Of a DNA stretch of 64,000 nt, positions 22,641-31,714 are shown one piece after another. The position numbers and the translations under genes were made by a program. The stretch comes from an uncultured Faecalibacterium sp. GTDB lineage: Bacteria > Bacillota > Clostridia > Oscillospirales > Ruminococcaceae. The notes under the pieces are model-generated. The model was not told where the DNA came from. It ran no database searches and worked only from the letters and a program-made list of their open reading frames with translations. The stretch covers positions 86,899-150,898 of the forward strand of contig CAKTGQ010000004.1 in the NCBI GenBank assembly GCA_934561555.1. The letters run 5' to 3'. The number at the start of each line of letters is the position of its first letter. Within the stretch, counting starts at the first letter, position 1.

Positions 22641-23075
22641 ATGAGTATGTTGTCTATGTATCCAGCCTGTTTCTACAAAGAGAATGACGGCTATTCGGTG
22701 ATCTTCCCGGATTTGAATTACCTTGCAACGCAGGGTGATAGCTTTGAGGACGCTATGCAAATGGCTGTGGAATGCCTTGCAAGCTATCTGTATACCGCAC
22801 AGCGGGATGGGGATGCAATCCCTGCGCCGTCTAAGCTGGCGGATGTTGACCCGGTGGCCGTGTCCAAAGAACTTGACCCGGATATGCCGGTGGGTGAAGC
22901 AATCGTGAATGTGGTTTCTGTGGATGTGGCAGAGTATGCCAAAAAGCATTTTGAAAAGTCTGTCAAGAAAACCCTCTCTATTCCGGCGTGGCTGAATGAT
23001 GCCGCAATGGCGCAGGGGGTCAACTTCTCCCGGGTGCTGCAACAGGCTTTGAAAGAGCAGTTGCATCTTGTCTGA
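22641..23075 (+). CDS. hicB: HicB-type antitoxin
   Basis: 144 residues. N-terminal partial-RNase-H-like HicB domain (YPACFYKENDGYSVIFPDLN, ATQGDSFEDAMQMAVECLASY), and a C-terminal ribbon-helix-helix-like DNA-binding part (LSIPAWLNDAAMAQGVNFSRVLQQALKEQL is the region, positions 112-142). Neutralises HicA and probably binds the dyad at 22358-22378. AGGGGGC serves as ribosome-binding site. Confidence 0.9.
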   Translation: MSMLSMYPACFYKENDGYSVIFPDLNYLATQGDSFEDAMQMAVECLASYLYTAQRDGDAIPAPSKLADVDPVAVSKELDPDMPVGEAIVNVVSVDVAEYAKKHFEKSVKKTLSIPAWLNDAAMAQGVNFSRVLQQALKEQLHLV

Positions 23076-23112
23076 TCACCGCCGGGCGGTTTCCGGTTCC
23101 ATCATGCAAAAG

Positions 23113-23150
23113 AAAAAGCCTGTCCGACTTGATAGTCTGGCGGGCTTTTG
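23113..23150 (+). terminator. Terminator of hicAB
   Basis: AAAAGCC...GGCTTTT stem with inner GTCCGAC/GTCTGGC pairing, ending in CTTTTG. Confidence 0.65.
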
Positions 23151-23274
23151 TGCTGTCTGGGGGCTGCTCCCTGGATCCATTTGGGTCCGGGGATTTTTTT
23201 GTGCCGAACACAGGCTCCTTCCTGCGCAAAGAACGACTTTTTTCGTAAAATTTGTGCAAGATGCCGCAAAAATA

Positions 23275-23303
23275 TTGTCTTTGTAAAAAAAAAGTAGTAT
23301 AAT
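23275..23303 (+). promoter_or_regulatory. Promoter of the FtsX-type ABC exporter
   Basis: TTGTCT (23275-23280), 17-base spacer, TATAAT (23298-23303). This excludes the ATG at 23302 as a translation start. Confidence 0.72.
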
Positions 23304-23337
23304 GCAGGCAACAACAACTAACAGGAGGGAAAATGGA

Positions 23338-25758
23338 ATGCGTCACTCTTTGGGAACCATCGCCTGGCGCGGGCTGAAAGGCCGCCGCCGCGATACCGCT
23401 ATGATGCTCTGCGTGTTGGCGGCAGTGTTTGCGCTGCTTACGGCGGTGCTTTGTTATCAGCAGAGCGGCAGCCGCGCCATGGAGGCGCAGCGCCAGGAGC
23501 TTTACGGTGCCTGGCAGCTTGCCCGTTACGACCTGACCGCCGCAGATGCCGATGCCTTTGTGCAGCAGACAGCCCCCGCTGCGGTGGGGCGTGCGGCGCA
23601 GTATGCGGCCCTTGTCAACGACAAGGGGCTTGCCTTTGGCGCGCTGGGCACTGTGGACGAGGGATATCTCGCCTGTGGGCAGCTGCAGCTGCTCAGCGGA
23701 CGGCTGCCCGGCACCGCCGGAGAGGCAGCGCTGACTACCTCGGTGCTGGACAGCATCGGAGCCTCCTATGAGCTGGGGCAGACCGTGACCCTGCAGGCGG
23801 TGCACGGGGACGATGCGCCGGTCCTGCTGCAATTTACCCTGTGCGGGGTGCTGCCCTCCTACGATGCCTACTGGGCGGTGGGCAGCAACCTGCCGGTGGA
23901 TGCGCTGGTCACCGCCGACAGCCTGCCCCAAAGCTGGGACAGCAAAGTGCAGCTGCTGTGCTGCTATGCTGGTGCCGTGCCGCTGGCTCCTTATATAGAC
24001 GGCAGCCAGGATCCCACCTGGGTGCGCAACACCTACGCCTATCCGGAAGCGGATCTGACCCGGAGCGGCAGCTGGGCCTTTATGGGCGGCTGTGCCCTGC
24101 TGACCCTGTGCGCGGTGCTCGTGCTGTGCACCCTGCAGCTGCGCCGCCGGGAGCAGAGCCTTGTCACCCTGCGTATGATCGGTGCCGGAAAGACCGCCCT
24201 CGTGGCGCTGTGCCTGTGGGAAGCCGTTTTTCTGCTGCTGTTCTGCCTGCCGATCGGCAGTCTGCTGGGGGTCGGCCTGTGTGCCGCCACCCTTGCCATG
24301 CAGGGGCACGGGCGCTATCTCAGCCTGCCGTGGGGACAGCTGGCGCTGGCGTGGGCTACCGGCACCGGGGCCGTGCTGCTGGGCTTTTTGCTGCCTGCCC
24401 TGCGGCAGGCCGGGCAAAAGCTGACCCATCTGCCCCAGAAAAAGGTAAGATTACAGCGCCGTGTGCGGCTGCTTACGCCGCTGCCGCTGCGGCTGGTGGT
24501 GCTCAATGCGCTGGGGCTTACGCTGGCGCTGTGCTGTGTGTTCCTGAGCACCTGGAAGCTGCTGCCCTACCGCCGCACGGCGGCTTCGGCAGCGGTGCAG
24601 GTAAGCGCCGGGCAGAACACCCTGACCGATGGCCTTGCGGAGGATCTGCTGCGCCTGCCGGACGTCCAGCAGGCCGCCATGCGCACCGATATGAACTATC
24701 TGTGCGGCCTTTCCAGCGATGCCTTTACGGCGCATGACCTGTGGGGACTGTATACCCACCAGGACAGCCTCTACACCATGTTTACCATGCAGGATGCGGA
24801 CACGGTAAACACCCTTGTCACCGCATTGCCGGATGCAGAGCTGGAAGCGCTGGCTGCGCAGTGCAGCACCCCTGTGGATCTGGACGCACTGCGCAGCGGG
24901 CAGGCCGTGCTGCTGTATGCGCCGGATTTTGTACTGGACGAAAACGGCCAGACCCAGTGGGGCACGCAGGCCGCACCCTTTGCGGGCTGCACGGCAGTGC
25001 TGGAGTACCCTACCCTGGACGGCGCACGCAGCCAAAAGCCCCTGACCATTGGCGGCGTGATCGCAAGCATTGATATGGACAGCCTGCCCTTTGCAGGCAG
25101 TGCCCCCAGCGCCTACCAGCTGTACTGCAGCCAGGCGCTGGGCCGCACCCTCTGGGCAGAAGAATACGGCACGCCCTACGGGTATACCGCCATCAACCTG
25201 AAACTGAAAGCCAACGCCAGCTACGCTACCCAGAAATCCATTGCCGGGCTGGTGACCCGCCGGGGCGGCGTACTGCGCACCAACAGCTACGAAACTGCCA
25301 GCCGGATGTATCAGGAAGGCAGCACCGGCGCGTTCTTCTGGGCAGTCGCCGGGGTGGTGGGCGCTGCACTGGCCCTGTTTTTACTGTGGAACCTGTTCGG
25401 GCTGTACTGGCAGCACCAGCGGCTGCGCATCGGTATCTTTCAGGCAGAGGGCACCTCGGCTGCCATGCTGCGGCACTGCGGCATCCGGCAGGGCGTGCTT
25501 GCGGTGCTGGGTGCGCTTTTGCTGGGCAACCTGGCCGTATGGGGCCTGTGGCGCTGGAGCTGGCACAGCCTGGTCACCCGCCAGAGCGGCCGCATCCTGA
25601 CCTTTGCGGCCCTGCCTATGGCCGTATCGGAGTATCCCTGGGCGCTGCACCTTGCAGTATGCGCAGGTTATCTGCTGTTCGTGCTGGCGCTGCAGCTGGC
25701 CCCGCTGGAGCGGCTGGCACGCAGCCAGCCCATGGACAATCTGAAAAAAGGAGTGTAA
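23338..25758 (+). CDS. FtsX-like ABC transporter permease
   Basis: 806 residues from MRHSLGTIAWRGLKGRRRD, with AGGAGGG eight bases upstream. Topology: one N-terminal helix (MMLCVLAAVFALLTAVLC), a large extracytoplasmic domain to residue 240, helices near 245, 280, 340 and 390, a second extracytoplasmic domain, then three C-terminal helices. This duplicated MacB/FtsX layout is typical of peptide- or antibiotic-resistance exporters and lipoprotein-type transporters. The ATPase gene follows with a 4-base gap. Confidence 0.88.
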   Translation: MRHSLGTIAWRGLKGRRRDTAMMLCVLAAVFALLTAVLCYQQSGSRAMEAQRQELYGAWQLARYDLTAADADAFVQQTAPAAVGRAAQYAALVNDKGLAFGALGTVDEGYLACGQLQLLSGRLPGTAGEAALTTSVLDSIGASYELGQTVTLQAVHGDDAPVLLQFTLCGVLPSYDAYWAVGSNLPVDALVTADSLPQSWDSKVQLLCCYAGAVPLAPYIDGSQDPTWVRNTYAYPEADLTRSGSWAFMGGCALLTLCAVLVLCTLQLRRREQSLVTLRMIGAGKTALVALCLWEAVFLLLFCLPIGSLLGVGLCAATLAMQGHGRYLSLPWGQLALAWATGTGAVLLGFLLPALRQAGQKLTHLPQKKVRLQRRVRLLTPLPLRLVVLNALGLTLALCCVFLSTWKLLPYRRTAASAAVQVSAGQNTLTDGLAEDLLRLPDVQQAAMRTDMNYLCGLSSDAFTAHDLWGLYTHQDSLYTMFTMQDADTVNTLVTALPDAELEALAAQCSTPVDLDALRSGQAVLLYAPDFVLDENGQTQWGTQAAPFAGCTAVLEYPTLDGARSQKPLTIGGVIASIDMDSLPFAGSAPSAYQLYCSQALGRTLWAEEYGTPYGYTAINLKLKANASYATQKSIAGLVTRRGGVLRTNSYETASRMYQEGSTGAFFWAVAGVVGAALALFLLWNLFGLYWQHQRLRIGIFQAEGTSAAMLRHCGIRQGVLAVLGALLLGNLAVWGLWRWSWHSLVTRQSGRILTFAALPMAVSEYPWALHLAVCAGYLLFVLALQLAPLERLARSQPMDNLKKGV

Positions 25759-25762
25759 TACG

Positions 25763-26437
25763 ATGAGAGAGATCGTACTGGAAGGCCGGGCTTTGACCCG
25801 TACCTACGGCACCGGTGCCGGTGCCACCCACGCCCTGCGCGGGGTGGATGTGGAGATTGAGCAGGGCAGGTTTACCGCCATCATCGGGGCCAGCGGCTGC
25901 GGCAAATCTACCCTGCTACAGGCACTTGGCGGGTTGGATGCCCCCACCAGCGGCAAGGTACTGCTGGAAGGGCAGGATCTGTATGCGCTGCCGGATGCCG
26001 CACTTGCCCGGCTGCGCCGCACGCGGCTGGGGTTCGTGTTCCAGGCCTTCCACCTGCTGCCGGAGTATACGGTGCGGGACAACATCCTGCTGCCGCTGCT
26101 GCTGGACAAACGGGAGCCGGACGAGGAATACCTTGCCCTGCTTACCCGGCAGCTGGGGCTGACCGCGCTGCTGCAGCGCCAGCCCACCCAGCTTTCCGGC
26201 GGGCAGCAGCAGCGCGCCGCCATTGCCCGGGCACTGATCACCCGCCCTGCGGTCGTGCTGGCAGACGAGCCTACCGGCAACCTGGACCACCAGAACAGCG
26301 TGGAGGTATTCCGCCTGCTGCGGGAGGCAGCCGCACAGCAGCACCAGACCGTAGTGTATGTCACCCACGACCAGGGGCTTGCAGCGCAGGCAGACCGGGT
26401 GCTGCGGATGCAGGATGGCCGGATCGAAGAAGCATAA
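25763..26437 (+). CDS. ABC transporter ATP-binding protein, LolD/MacB type
   Basis: 224 residues. Walker A GASGCGKST, Q-loop FVFQAFHLLPEYTV, signature LSGGQQQRAAIARAL, Walker B VVLADEPTG and the switch His in VTHDQ. Partner of the preceding permease. AAGGAG ribosome-binding site lies in the end of the permease gene. Confidence 0.94.
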   Translation: MREIVLEGRALTRTYGTGAGATHALRGVDVEIEQGRFTAIIGASGCGKSTLLQALGGLDAPTSGKVLLEGQDLYALPDAALARLRRTRLGFVFQAFHLLPEYTVRDNILLPLLLDKREPDEEYLALLTRQLGLTALLQRQPTQLSGGQQQRAAIARALITRPAVVLADEPTGNLDHQNSVEVFRLLREAAAQQHQTVVYVTHDQGLAAQADRVLRMQDGRIEEA

Positions 26438-26532
26438 AACCTGCACTTTTTTCTCTGTCCGGGTGTTTGCGAATGGCGGATCTTGTTGTATAATAGAGAA
26501 AACACGCCCCGGAACAAAAGGAGGAACCTACC

Positions 26533-27381
26533 ATGATCCAATTTGGCCTGCGTCTGCACGACGCGGAAAAGCTGCCCATTGAGCAGGTGCTGCCGCTGGT
26601 GCGCCAGAAGGGATTTTCCTGCGTGCATCTGGCACTGAGCAAATCTCTGAAGGAGGTGCCCAACACCCCCTCTGCCCTCACCCCCGGCTACGCGGCCTAT
26701 CTGCGCCGCCTGTTCGACAAAAACGAGCTGGACATTGCGGTGCTGGGCAACTACCTGAATCTGGCACACCCGGATGCAGATGCCCTGCACGCCATTCAGG
26801 AAAAGTACTATGCGCATATCCGCTTTGCAAGCCTGCTGGGCTGCGGCATGGTGGGTACCGAGACCGGTGCACCCAACGCGGAGTACAAGTTCTGCCCGGA
26901 GTGCCGCAGCGATGCTGCCCTTGCCACCTTTATCAAGAACTTCAAGCCGGTGGTGCGCTGCGCCGAGCAATACGGCGTGACCATTGCCATTGAGCCGGTG
27001 GTCAAGCATATCGTGTATGACGCCCGCCGCGCCCGCACCGTGCTGGACGAGATCGGCAGCCCCAATCTGCAAATTCTGCTGGACCCGGTGAACCTTTTGA
27101 ACATGGAAAACGTAGACCGGCGGGAGGAAGTGTTCGCCGAAGCCATCGAGCTGCTGGGCAAGGATGTGGCCATGATCCACTTCAAGGACTTTTTGCGACA
27201 GGATGCCGGCGGGCAGCTGGCTGCCACCGGTGCCGGGCAGGGCGGCATGGGCGACTACCGCACCATTCTGCGGTTCGCCAAGGAGCAGAAGCCCTATGTG
27301 TTCGCTACCTTGGAGAACACCACCCCGGAAAACGCCGTCCAGTGCCTGCAATATCTGCAAAAACAGTACGACGAGTGCTGA
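26533..27381 (+). CDS. Sugar phosphate isomerase/epimerase-like TIM barrel
   Basis: 282 residues of the xylose-isomerase-like/AP-endonuclease-2 superfamily. Metal-ligand positions fit: IAIEPV (Glu), LLDPVNLL (Asp), MIHFKDF (His/Asp), and a final ATLENTTP (Glu). CPECRS in the middle is unusual. AGGAGGAACC precedes the ATG and a TATAAT lies about 45 bases upstream. Likely isomerises or epimerises a free sugar, inositol derivative or keto acid; no neighbouring pathway gene narrows this. Confidence 0.82.
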   Translation: MIQFGLRLHDAEKLPIEQVLPLVRQKGFSCVHLALSKSLKEVPNTPSALTPGYAAYLRRLFDKNELDIAVLGNYLNLAHPDADALHAIQEKYYAHIRFASLLGCGMVGTETGAPNAEYKFCPECRSDAALATFIKNFKPVVRCAEQYGVTIAIEPVVKHIVYDARRARTVLDEIGSPNLQILLDPVNLLNMENVDRREEVFAEAIELLGKDVAMIHFKDFLRQDAGGQLAATGAGQGGMGDYRTILRFAKEQKPYVFATLENTTPENAVQCLQYLQKQYDEC

Positions 27382-27433
27382 CAACAACCTGAACCGCTCG
27401 CTGCTATCCGCAGCAGCCTGTGGTTTCATAGTA

Positions 27434-27480
27434 TGAAAAAAGTCTGAACCGGTGGCTGATGCCCCAGTTCAGACTTTTTT
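27434..27480. terminator. Bidirectional terminator behind the TIM-barrel gene
   Basis: AAAAAAGTCTGAAC pairs with GTTCAGACTTTTTT, giving U-runs on both strands. Confidence 0.85.
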
Positions 27481-27515
27481 GTTATTCTATGCTTTTATTT
27501 GCCAGCGGCAAAGGC

Positions 27516-27590
27516 TTACGCCTTCACAGCCTGAAAGCTGATCTGCTCAATGGCCTCGTTGAGGACGATGGTGCCGATAATGTCAAAAGG
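27516..27590 (-). pseudogene. C-terminal relic of an unidentified protein
   Basis: On the minus strand, about 23 codons read FDIIGTIVLNEAIEQISFQA and end VKA-stop at 27516. No start or upstream part remains; the relic joins directly to the dehydrogenase relic at 27594. It has good codon use but is far too short to be a gene. The segment resembles the tail of a redox enzyme subunit, though I cannot name it with confidence. Confidence 0.5.
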
Positions 27591-27593
27591 TCG

Positions 27594-27668
27594 TTAGACT
27601 CTTTCCAAGCCGTCCACACTCAGCACAACGCCGGTGATGTAGGATGCCTTCTCCGAGGCATCGAGAAT
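27594..27668 (-). pseudogene. C-terminal relic of a short-chain dehydrogenase
   Basis: Minus-strand codons read LDASEKASYITGVVLSVDG followed by LERV and a stop at 27594. The ASYITGVVLSVDGG pattern is the standard C-terminal end of SDR/FabG-like proteins. Everything upstream of about 27668 is missing: the frame breaks at once and the GNAT gene stop lies at 27675. So a deletion has left only the tail. Confidence 0.65.
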
Positions 27669-27674
27669 TGTTCG

Positions 27675-28193
27675 TCAATTTTCGGAAGCTGACGGCAGGG
27701 TGTTCCCGTATGAGATGTCCAGCCGCATCTGGTACCACACCACGCCGCCGTGGGTGGAGCCGGAAACGCCCTCGTTCACAAAACCGAACTTTGCGTAGTA
27801 GTGCAAAAGTTTCTCCTTGCAGGTCAGCACAAGCCCCTTTCGCCCCTGCGCACGGGCATCCGCAATGGCTCTTTGCAGCAGCAGCCCGGCATAGCCCCGG
27901 CGGCGGCAGCGCGGGAGGGTGTTCACCCCAAAGATCATCTGCCATACGCCGTTTTCATCATGCAGGGCGGCATCTGCGTACATCTCATCGGTCAGGTCGG
28001 GCGTGTCGGTGCAAAAGCCGTCCACAAAGGCCACCAGTTCCCCCTGCTCAAACAGCAGCCAGAAATGCTCCGCATAGTGTGCCAGCCGCCCGGCAAATTC
28101 TTCTGCCGTGGCAGCCTCCGCTGCCGGAAAACAGGCCGCCTCCACGGCGGCAATGGCGGGCAGGTCATCCAGTGTTGCATTGCGTATCTCCAT
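27675..28193 (-). CDS. GNAT-family N-acetyltransferase
   Basis: 172 residues from MEIRNATLDDLPAI; the frame stays open upstream but shows no other start with a ribosome-binding site. Acetyl-CoA-binding motif A is GVNTLPRCRRRGYAGLLLQR (R-x-x-G-x-A/G), and LLHYYAKFGFVNEG is motif B. Substrate unknown. The 3' end abuts the relics at 27516-27668; the last residues (ISYGNTLPSASEN) may be altered by the same deletion. Confidence 0.88.
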   Translation of the reverse strand: MEIRNATLDDLPAIAAVEAACFPAAEAATAEEFAGRLAHYAEHFWLLFEQGELVAFVDGFCTDTPDLTDEMYADAALHDENGVWQMIFGVNTLPRCRRRGYAGLLLQRAIADARAQGRKGLVLTCKEKLLHYYAKFGFVNEGVSGSTHGGVVWYQMRLDISYGNTLPSASEN

Positions 28194-28320
28194 GGTATCT
28201 CTCCTCTCTTTCTCTGTGCTACCAGTGTACCACAGCTGCCGCGCAAAGGCAAAGTATTTGCATCCGTTCCCCGTCCGTGTTACAATGGCTATACTACACT
28301 TGGAAGGGAGTTGAAACGCC

Positions 28321-30381
28321 ATGCCCACCGAAAACCGCACTACCTTAACGCCGGACACCCCGGTACGCTACCTGAAAGGGGTGGGACCCAAGACCGCAGA
28401 GCGGTTCGAGAAGCTGGGCATCGTGACGCTGGCAGACCTGCTGTGCCACTATCCCCGGCGGTACATCGACTTTTCCAAACCCTACTCCATCGCGGAAGCC
28501 CCCGCCGACACCGAATGCGTGGTAAAGGCCGAAGTGTTTGCAAAGCCCGGTGGGCGCATTCTGCCGGGCGGGCGGCGGATGGAGCGCATCACTGCCGGGG
28601 ACGATGTGGCCAGTCTGGAGATCACATGGTTCAACAACCCCTACGCCACCCAAAAATTGCAGCTGGGGCAGGAATACTATTTTCAGGGCATCGTCACCGG
28701 CGGGATGCTGCGCCGCCAGATGGTCAACCCGCAGGTGCGCACCGCTGAACAGATCCAGGCCGCGCCCTTTGAAGCCGTTTACCCCCAGACCGAGGGACTA
28801 CCCAGCAGCGCCATCTCCCGCTGCATCCGGCAGCTTTTGCCCCATGCGGAGCTGCTGCCCGACCCGCTGCCGCCGGAGATGCTGCAAAAATACCGTCTGC
28901 TGCCCAAGGCCGAGGCGGTACGCGCCATCCACTGCCCTGCCACCGAGGAACAGGCTGCAGCGGCGCGGCGGCGGCTCATTTACGAAGAACTGCTGGTACT
29001 GCAATTGGGCATCGGACGGATGCGCAGCCGGGGCGCTGCGGCCACCGGCGCGCCCATGCGCCGCGCCGACCCTGCCCCTTTCTGGCAGAGCCTGCCCTTT
29101 GCCCCCACCGGGGCGCAGCGCCGCGCGGTGGAGGAAATTTTAAACGATATGGCGGGCGAGACCGCCATGAACCGCCTGTTGCAGGGCGATGTTGGCAGCG
29201 GCAAAACGCTGGTGGCAGCTGCCGCCATCTGGGCGTGCATCCGGGCGGGATATCAGGCCGCGCTGCTGGCACCTACCGAAATTCTGGCCGCGCAGCACGC
29301 CGAGGGGCTCAACCGGCTGCTTGCCCCCTTCGGGATGCGGGTCGCCCTGCTGACCGGCGGCATGAAGGCTGCCGCCCGCCGCACCACGCTGGCCGCCATC
29401 CGCAATGACGAAGCCGACCTTGTGGTGGGCACCCACGCCCTGATGAGCGAAGGGGTGGAGTTTGCCCGGCTGGGTCTGGCGGTCATTGACGAACAGCACC
29501 GCTTTGGGGTGCGTCAGCGCGGTGCACTGGCGGAAAAAGCCGCAAACCCGCACCTGCTGGTCATGAGCGCCACCCCCATCCCCCGCACGCTGGGGCTTTT
29601 GATCTACGGCGACTTGGACATTTCCATTCTGGACGAGCTGCCCCCCGGGCGCACCCCGGTCAAGACCCGCTGCATCACCGGCAAGCGGCGGCAGGACCTG
29701 TACCGCTTTCTGGACAGCGAGATCGACAAAGGGCGGCAGGTGTATCTGGTCTGCCCCGCCATCGAGGATGTGCCGGACGGCGGGCTGAACGCCGTCAAGA
29801 CCTACTACGAGGACATTGCCAAGGCACTGCTGCCTGACCGCCGGGTGGGGCTGATGCACGGCAAGCTGAAACCCAAGGAAAAAGCCGCCGTCATGGAGGA
29901 TTTCAAGGCCGGACGGCTGGACGCACTGGTGTCCACCACCGTCATTGAGGTGGGCGTGGACGTGCCCAACGCCAGCGTGATGGTGATCGAAAACGCCGAG
30001 CGCTACGGTCTGAGCGCCCTGCACCAGCTGCGCGGCCGTGTGGGACGCGGTGCCGCCGAGAGCTGGTGCTTCCTTGTCAGCGACAACACCAGCGAGGCCG
30101 TACAGAAGCGACTGAAATTTCTCTGCTCCACCACCGACGGCTTTGCCGTGGCGCAGTACGACCTGGAGACCCGCGGCCCCGGCGACTTTTTCGGCAGCCG
30201 TCAGCACGGTCTGCCCACCTTACAGATCGCCGATTTGATGAACGATACCCGCACCCTACACGCCGCCCAGAGCGAAGCCGCTGCATTGCTTGCCGCCGAC
30301 CCGCTGCTGGAAAGCCCTGCGCACGCTTTGCTGGCTGCGCAGGTGCAGCAGATGTTCGACAAGGCCGGGCCGATGAACTGA
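28321..30381 (+). CDS. recG: ATP-dependent DNA helicase RecG
   Basis: 686 residues, full length. Wedge/OB domain at the N terminus (VRYLKGVGPKTAERFEKLGI), then helicase motifs: LLQGDVGSGKT (Walker A), VVIDEQHRFGV (DEQH box), MSATPIPRTL, VSTTVIEVGVDVPNA and LHQLRGRVGRG, and the RecG tail FFGSRQHGLP. Remodels stalled forks and Holliday junctions. GAAGGGAG ribosome-binding site. The repeat element copy B starts four bases after its stop. Confidence 0.96.
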   Translation: MPTENRTTLTPDTPVRYLKGVGPKTAERFEKLGIVTLADLLCHYPRRYIDFSKPYSIAEAPADTECVVKAEVFAKPGGRILPGGRRMERITAGDDVASLEITWFNNPYATQKLQLGQEYYFQGIVTGGMLRRQMVNPQVRTAEQIQAAPFEAVYPQTEGLPSSAISRCIRQLLPHAELLPDPLPPEMLQKYRLLPKAEAVRAIHCPATEEQAAAARRRLIYEELLVLQLGIGRMRSRGAAATGAPMRRADPAPFWQSLPFAPTGAQRRAVEEILNDMAGETAMNRLLQGDVGSGKTLVAAAAIWACIRAGYQAALLAPTEILAAQHAEGLNRLLAPFGMRVALLTGGMKAAARRTTLAAIRNDEADLVVGTHALMSEGVEFARLGLAVIDEQHRFGVRQRGALAEKAANPHLLVMSATPIPRTLGLLIYGDLDISILDELPPGRTPVKTRCITGKRRQDLYRFLDSEIDKGRQVYLVCPAIEDVPDGGLNAVKTYYEDIAKALLPDRRVGLMHGKLKPKEKAAVMEDFKAGRLDALVSTTVIEVGVDVPNASVMVIENAERYGLSALHQLRGRVGRGAAESWCFLVSDNTSEAVQKRLKFLCSTTDGFAVAQYDLETRGPGDFFGSRQHGLPTLQIADLMNDTRTLHAAQSEAAALLAADPLLESPAHALLAAQVQQMFDKAGPMN

Positions 30382-30384
30382 GGA

Positions 30385-30500
30385 CGATTTTAAGTGCGCT
30401 CCGCTTTGCTTTGCGCAACTTCAGCGGAAAAAATATTTTTTTAGTTCGCGTATATCGCGGCCTGCGGGCCGCGATATACGCTTTTTTCACAGGAGGGGTC
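30385..30500 (+). repeat. 3'-end repeat element, copy B
   Basis: Same family as 9044-9160 and 17695-17808. Variable arms 30448-30462 and 30467-30481 (15 perfect pairs) around the loop TGCG; preceded by CGATTTT, CTCCGC and AGCGGAAA, followed by TTTTTTCACAGGAGGGG. Sits immediately 3' of recG, same strand. Confidence 0.7.
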
Positions 30501-30540
30501 GTGCCGGTAAACGGCATCTGTTGCTGCGACTTCACGCATA

Positions 30541-30577
30541 AAAAAGCGGGTCAGAAGCGCTCAGGCTTCCGACCCAC
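30541..30577 (-). terminator. Terminator of the acyltransferase gene
   Basis: GGGTCAGAAGC (30548-30558) pairs with GCTTCCGACCC (30565-30575), one mismatch, U-run on the minus strand. Confidence 0.8.
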
Positions 30578-30586
30578 GATAGGATA

Positions 30587-31699
30587 TTATTCTTCTTTGC
30601 TCCCGACGATCCTTTGCAGGATGCGGGTTGCAAAAACATCCACCTTTTCTTCCAGTACGGGCAGGCGCAGCAGGCGGTAGAGCCGCTGATACACGGCATC
30701 CACCGCGTAGCCCGCCACGGCGATCAGCAGCACCGCACCGGTCAGGTAAGCCAGCGAGGGCAGCAGTGCCCCGCCGAACCGGGGCAGGTCGACCAGCTGC
30801 CACAGCAGCACCCGGGTAAAATCGCTGTCGTGCAGCAGGTACACCCCGAAGGACAGCGGTGCCAGCCGGAACACCCAGCGCCGCCAGTAGTCTGAGCGGA
30901 TGCGGATATTCTGGAACAGCAGAAACATTGCTGCCGAGGCAATGACCGTAGCCAGTGCCTGATAGCCGTTGACAGTATTCACAAAGCCGTTCAGGTGCAG
31001 GGTGTTTTCCACCCGCAGCGCCAGCATCCGGTTGAAAAGTCCCGCCGCCGAAGCCGCCAGATACGCCAGAATGCACAGCCCACTGGGCACGCTCACCCGG
31101 TATTTGCGGAAATAAGCCGCAATAAAATACAGAGTGTAAAACCAGATAAAGCTGTATCCGTTATTCACAAAGGTCGCATCCGTTGCCCAGTAGAACAGCG
31201 TGCCCCACACGCTTTGCAGCAGCAGTGCCACCACCAGCAGCGTTTTGTACTGCCGCCTGTCAAGGCTTTGCACCACCGTGTTCAGCGCCGGCACCGAAAG
31301 GTACATCAGAAAATAGGCCGAGGCGAACCAGTAGCCGTTGGAGGTAAGGGGCAAAAGCGCCCGGAGCAACGCAACAGTCGAAAGCGACACTGCCCCCGCC
31401 TTGACCGCAACGCAGAAGGTGAGCATGGAATAAAACCACACCTGTGCCCCGATGCGGAACAGCCGCCCGGCGCGGACAGGCCCTTTGCGCTCCGACAGGT
31501 AATAGCCGGAAAGCATTACAAAGCAGTTGGTGGATACACGCGCCAGAATAAACAGCAGCCAGTAGATCCAGAATGCCGCCGACCCCTGCGGTGCCGCACT
31601 GCCCAGCCCGCCGTGTCCGATGCCGTGCATCAGCACAATCATTACCATACTGATGATGCGCATCATCTCAAAACCGCTATGCCGTTTTTGTTCTTCCAT
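30587..31699 (-). CDS. Acyltransferase-3 family membrane protein
   Basis: 370 residues with about ten helices. Begins with the family pattern FEMMRIISMVMIVLMHGIGH (catalytic His) and continues with FVMLSGYYLSER. Acyltransferase-3 proteins O-acylate surface polysaccharides or peptidoglycan from the membrane. It is followed upstream by a glycosyltransferase-like gene and a phosphoesterase in the same direction, which suggests a cell-surface decoration cluster. Confidence 0.85.
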   Translation of the reverse strand: MEEQKRHSGFEMMRIISMVMIVLMHGIGHGGLGSAAPQGSAAFWIYWLLFILARVSTNCFVMLSGYYLSERKGPVRAGRLFRIGAQVWFYSMLTFCVAVKAGAVSLSTVALLRALLPLTSNGYWFASAYFLMYLSVPALNTVVQSLDRRQYKTLLVVALLLQSVWGTLFYWATDATFVNNGYSFIWFYTLYFIAAYFRKYRVSVPSGLCILAYLAASAAGLFNRMLALRVENTLHLNGFVNTVNGYQALATVIASAAMFLLFQNIRIRSDYWRRWVFRLAPLSFGVYLLHDSDFTRVLLWQLVDLPRFGGALLPSLAYLTGAVLLIAVAGYAVDAVYQRLYRLLRLPVLEEKVDVFATRILQRIVGSKEE

Positions 31700-31714
31700 A
31701 CCCCGTTTTCCCCC

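Noticed and set aside
23302..23337. ATG at 23302 as start of the ABC permease
   Set aside because: It lies within the TATAAT box, so it would not be in the transcript; the ATG at 23338 has AGGAGGG at the right distance.
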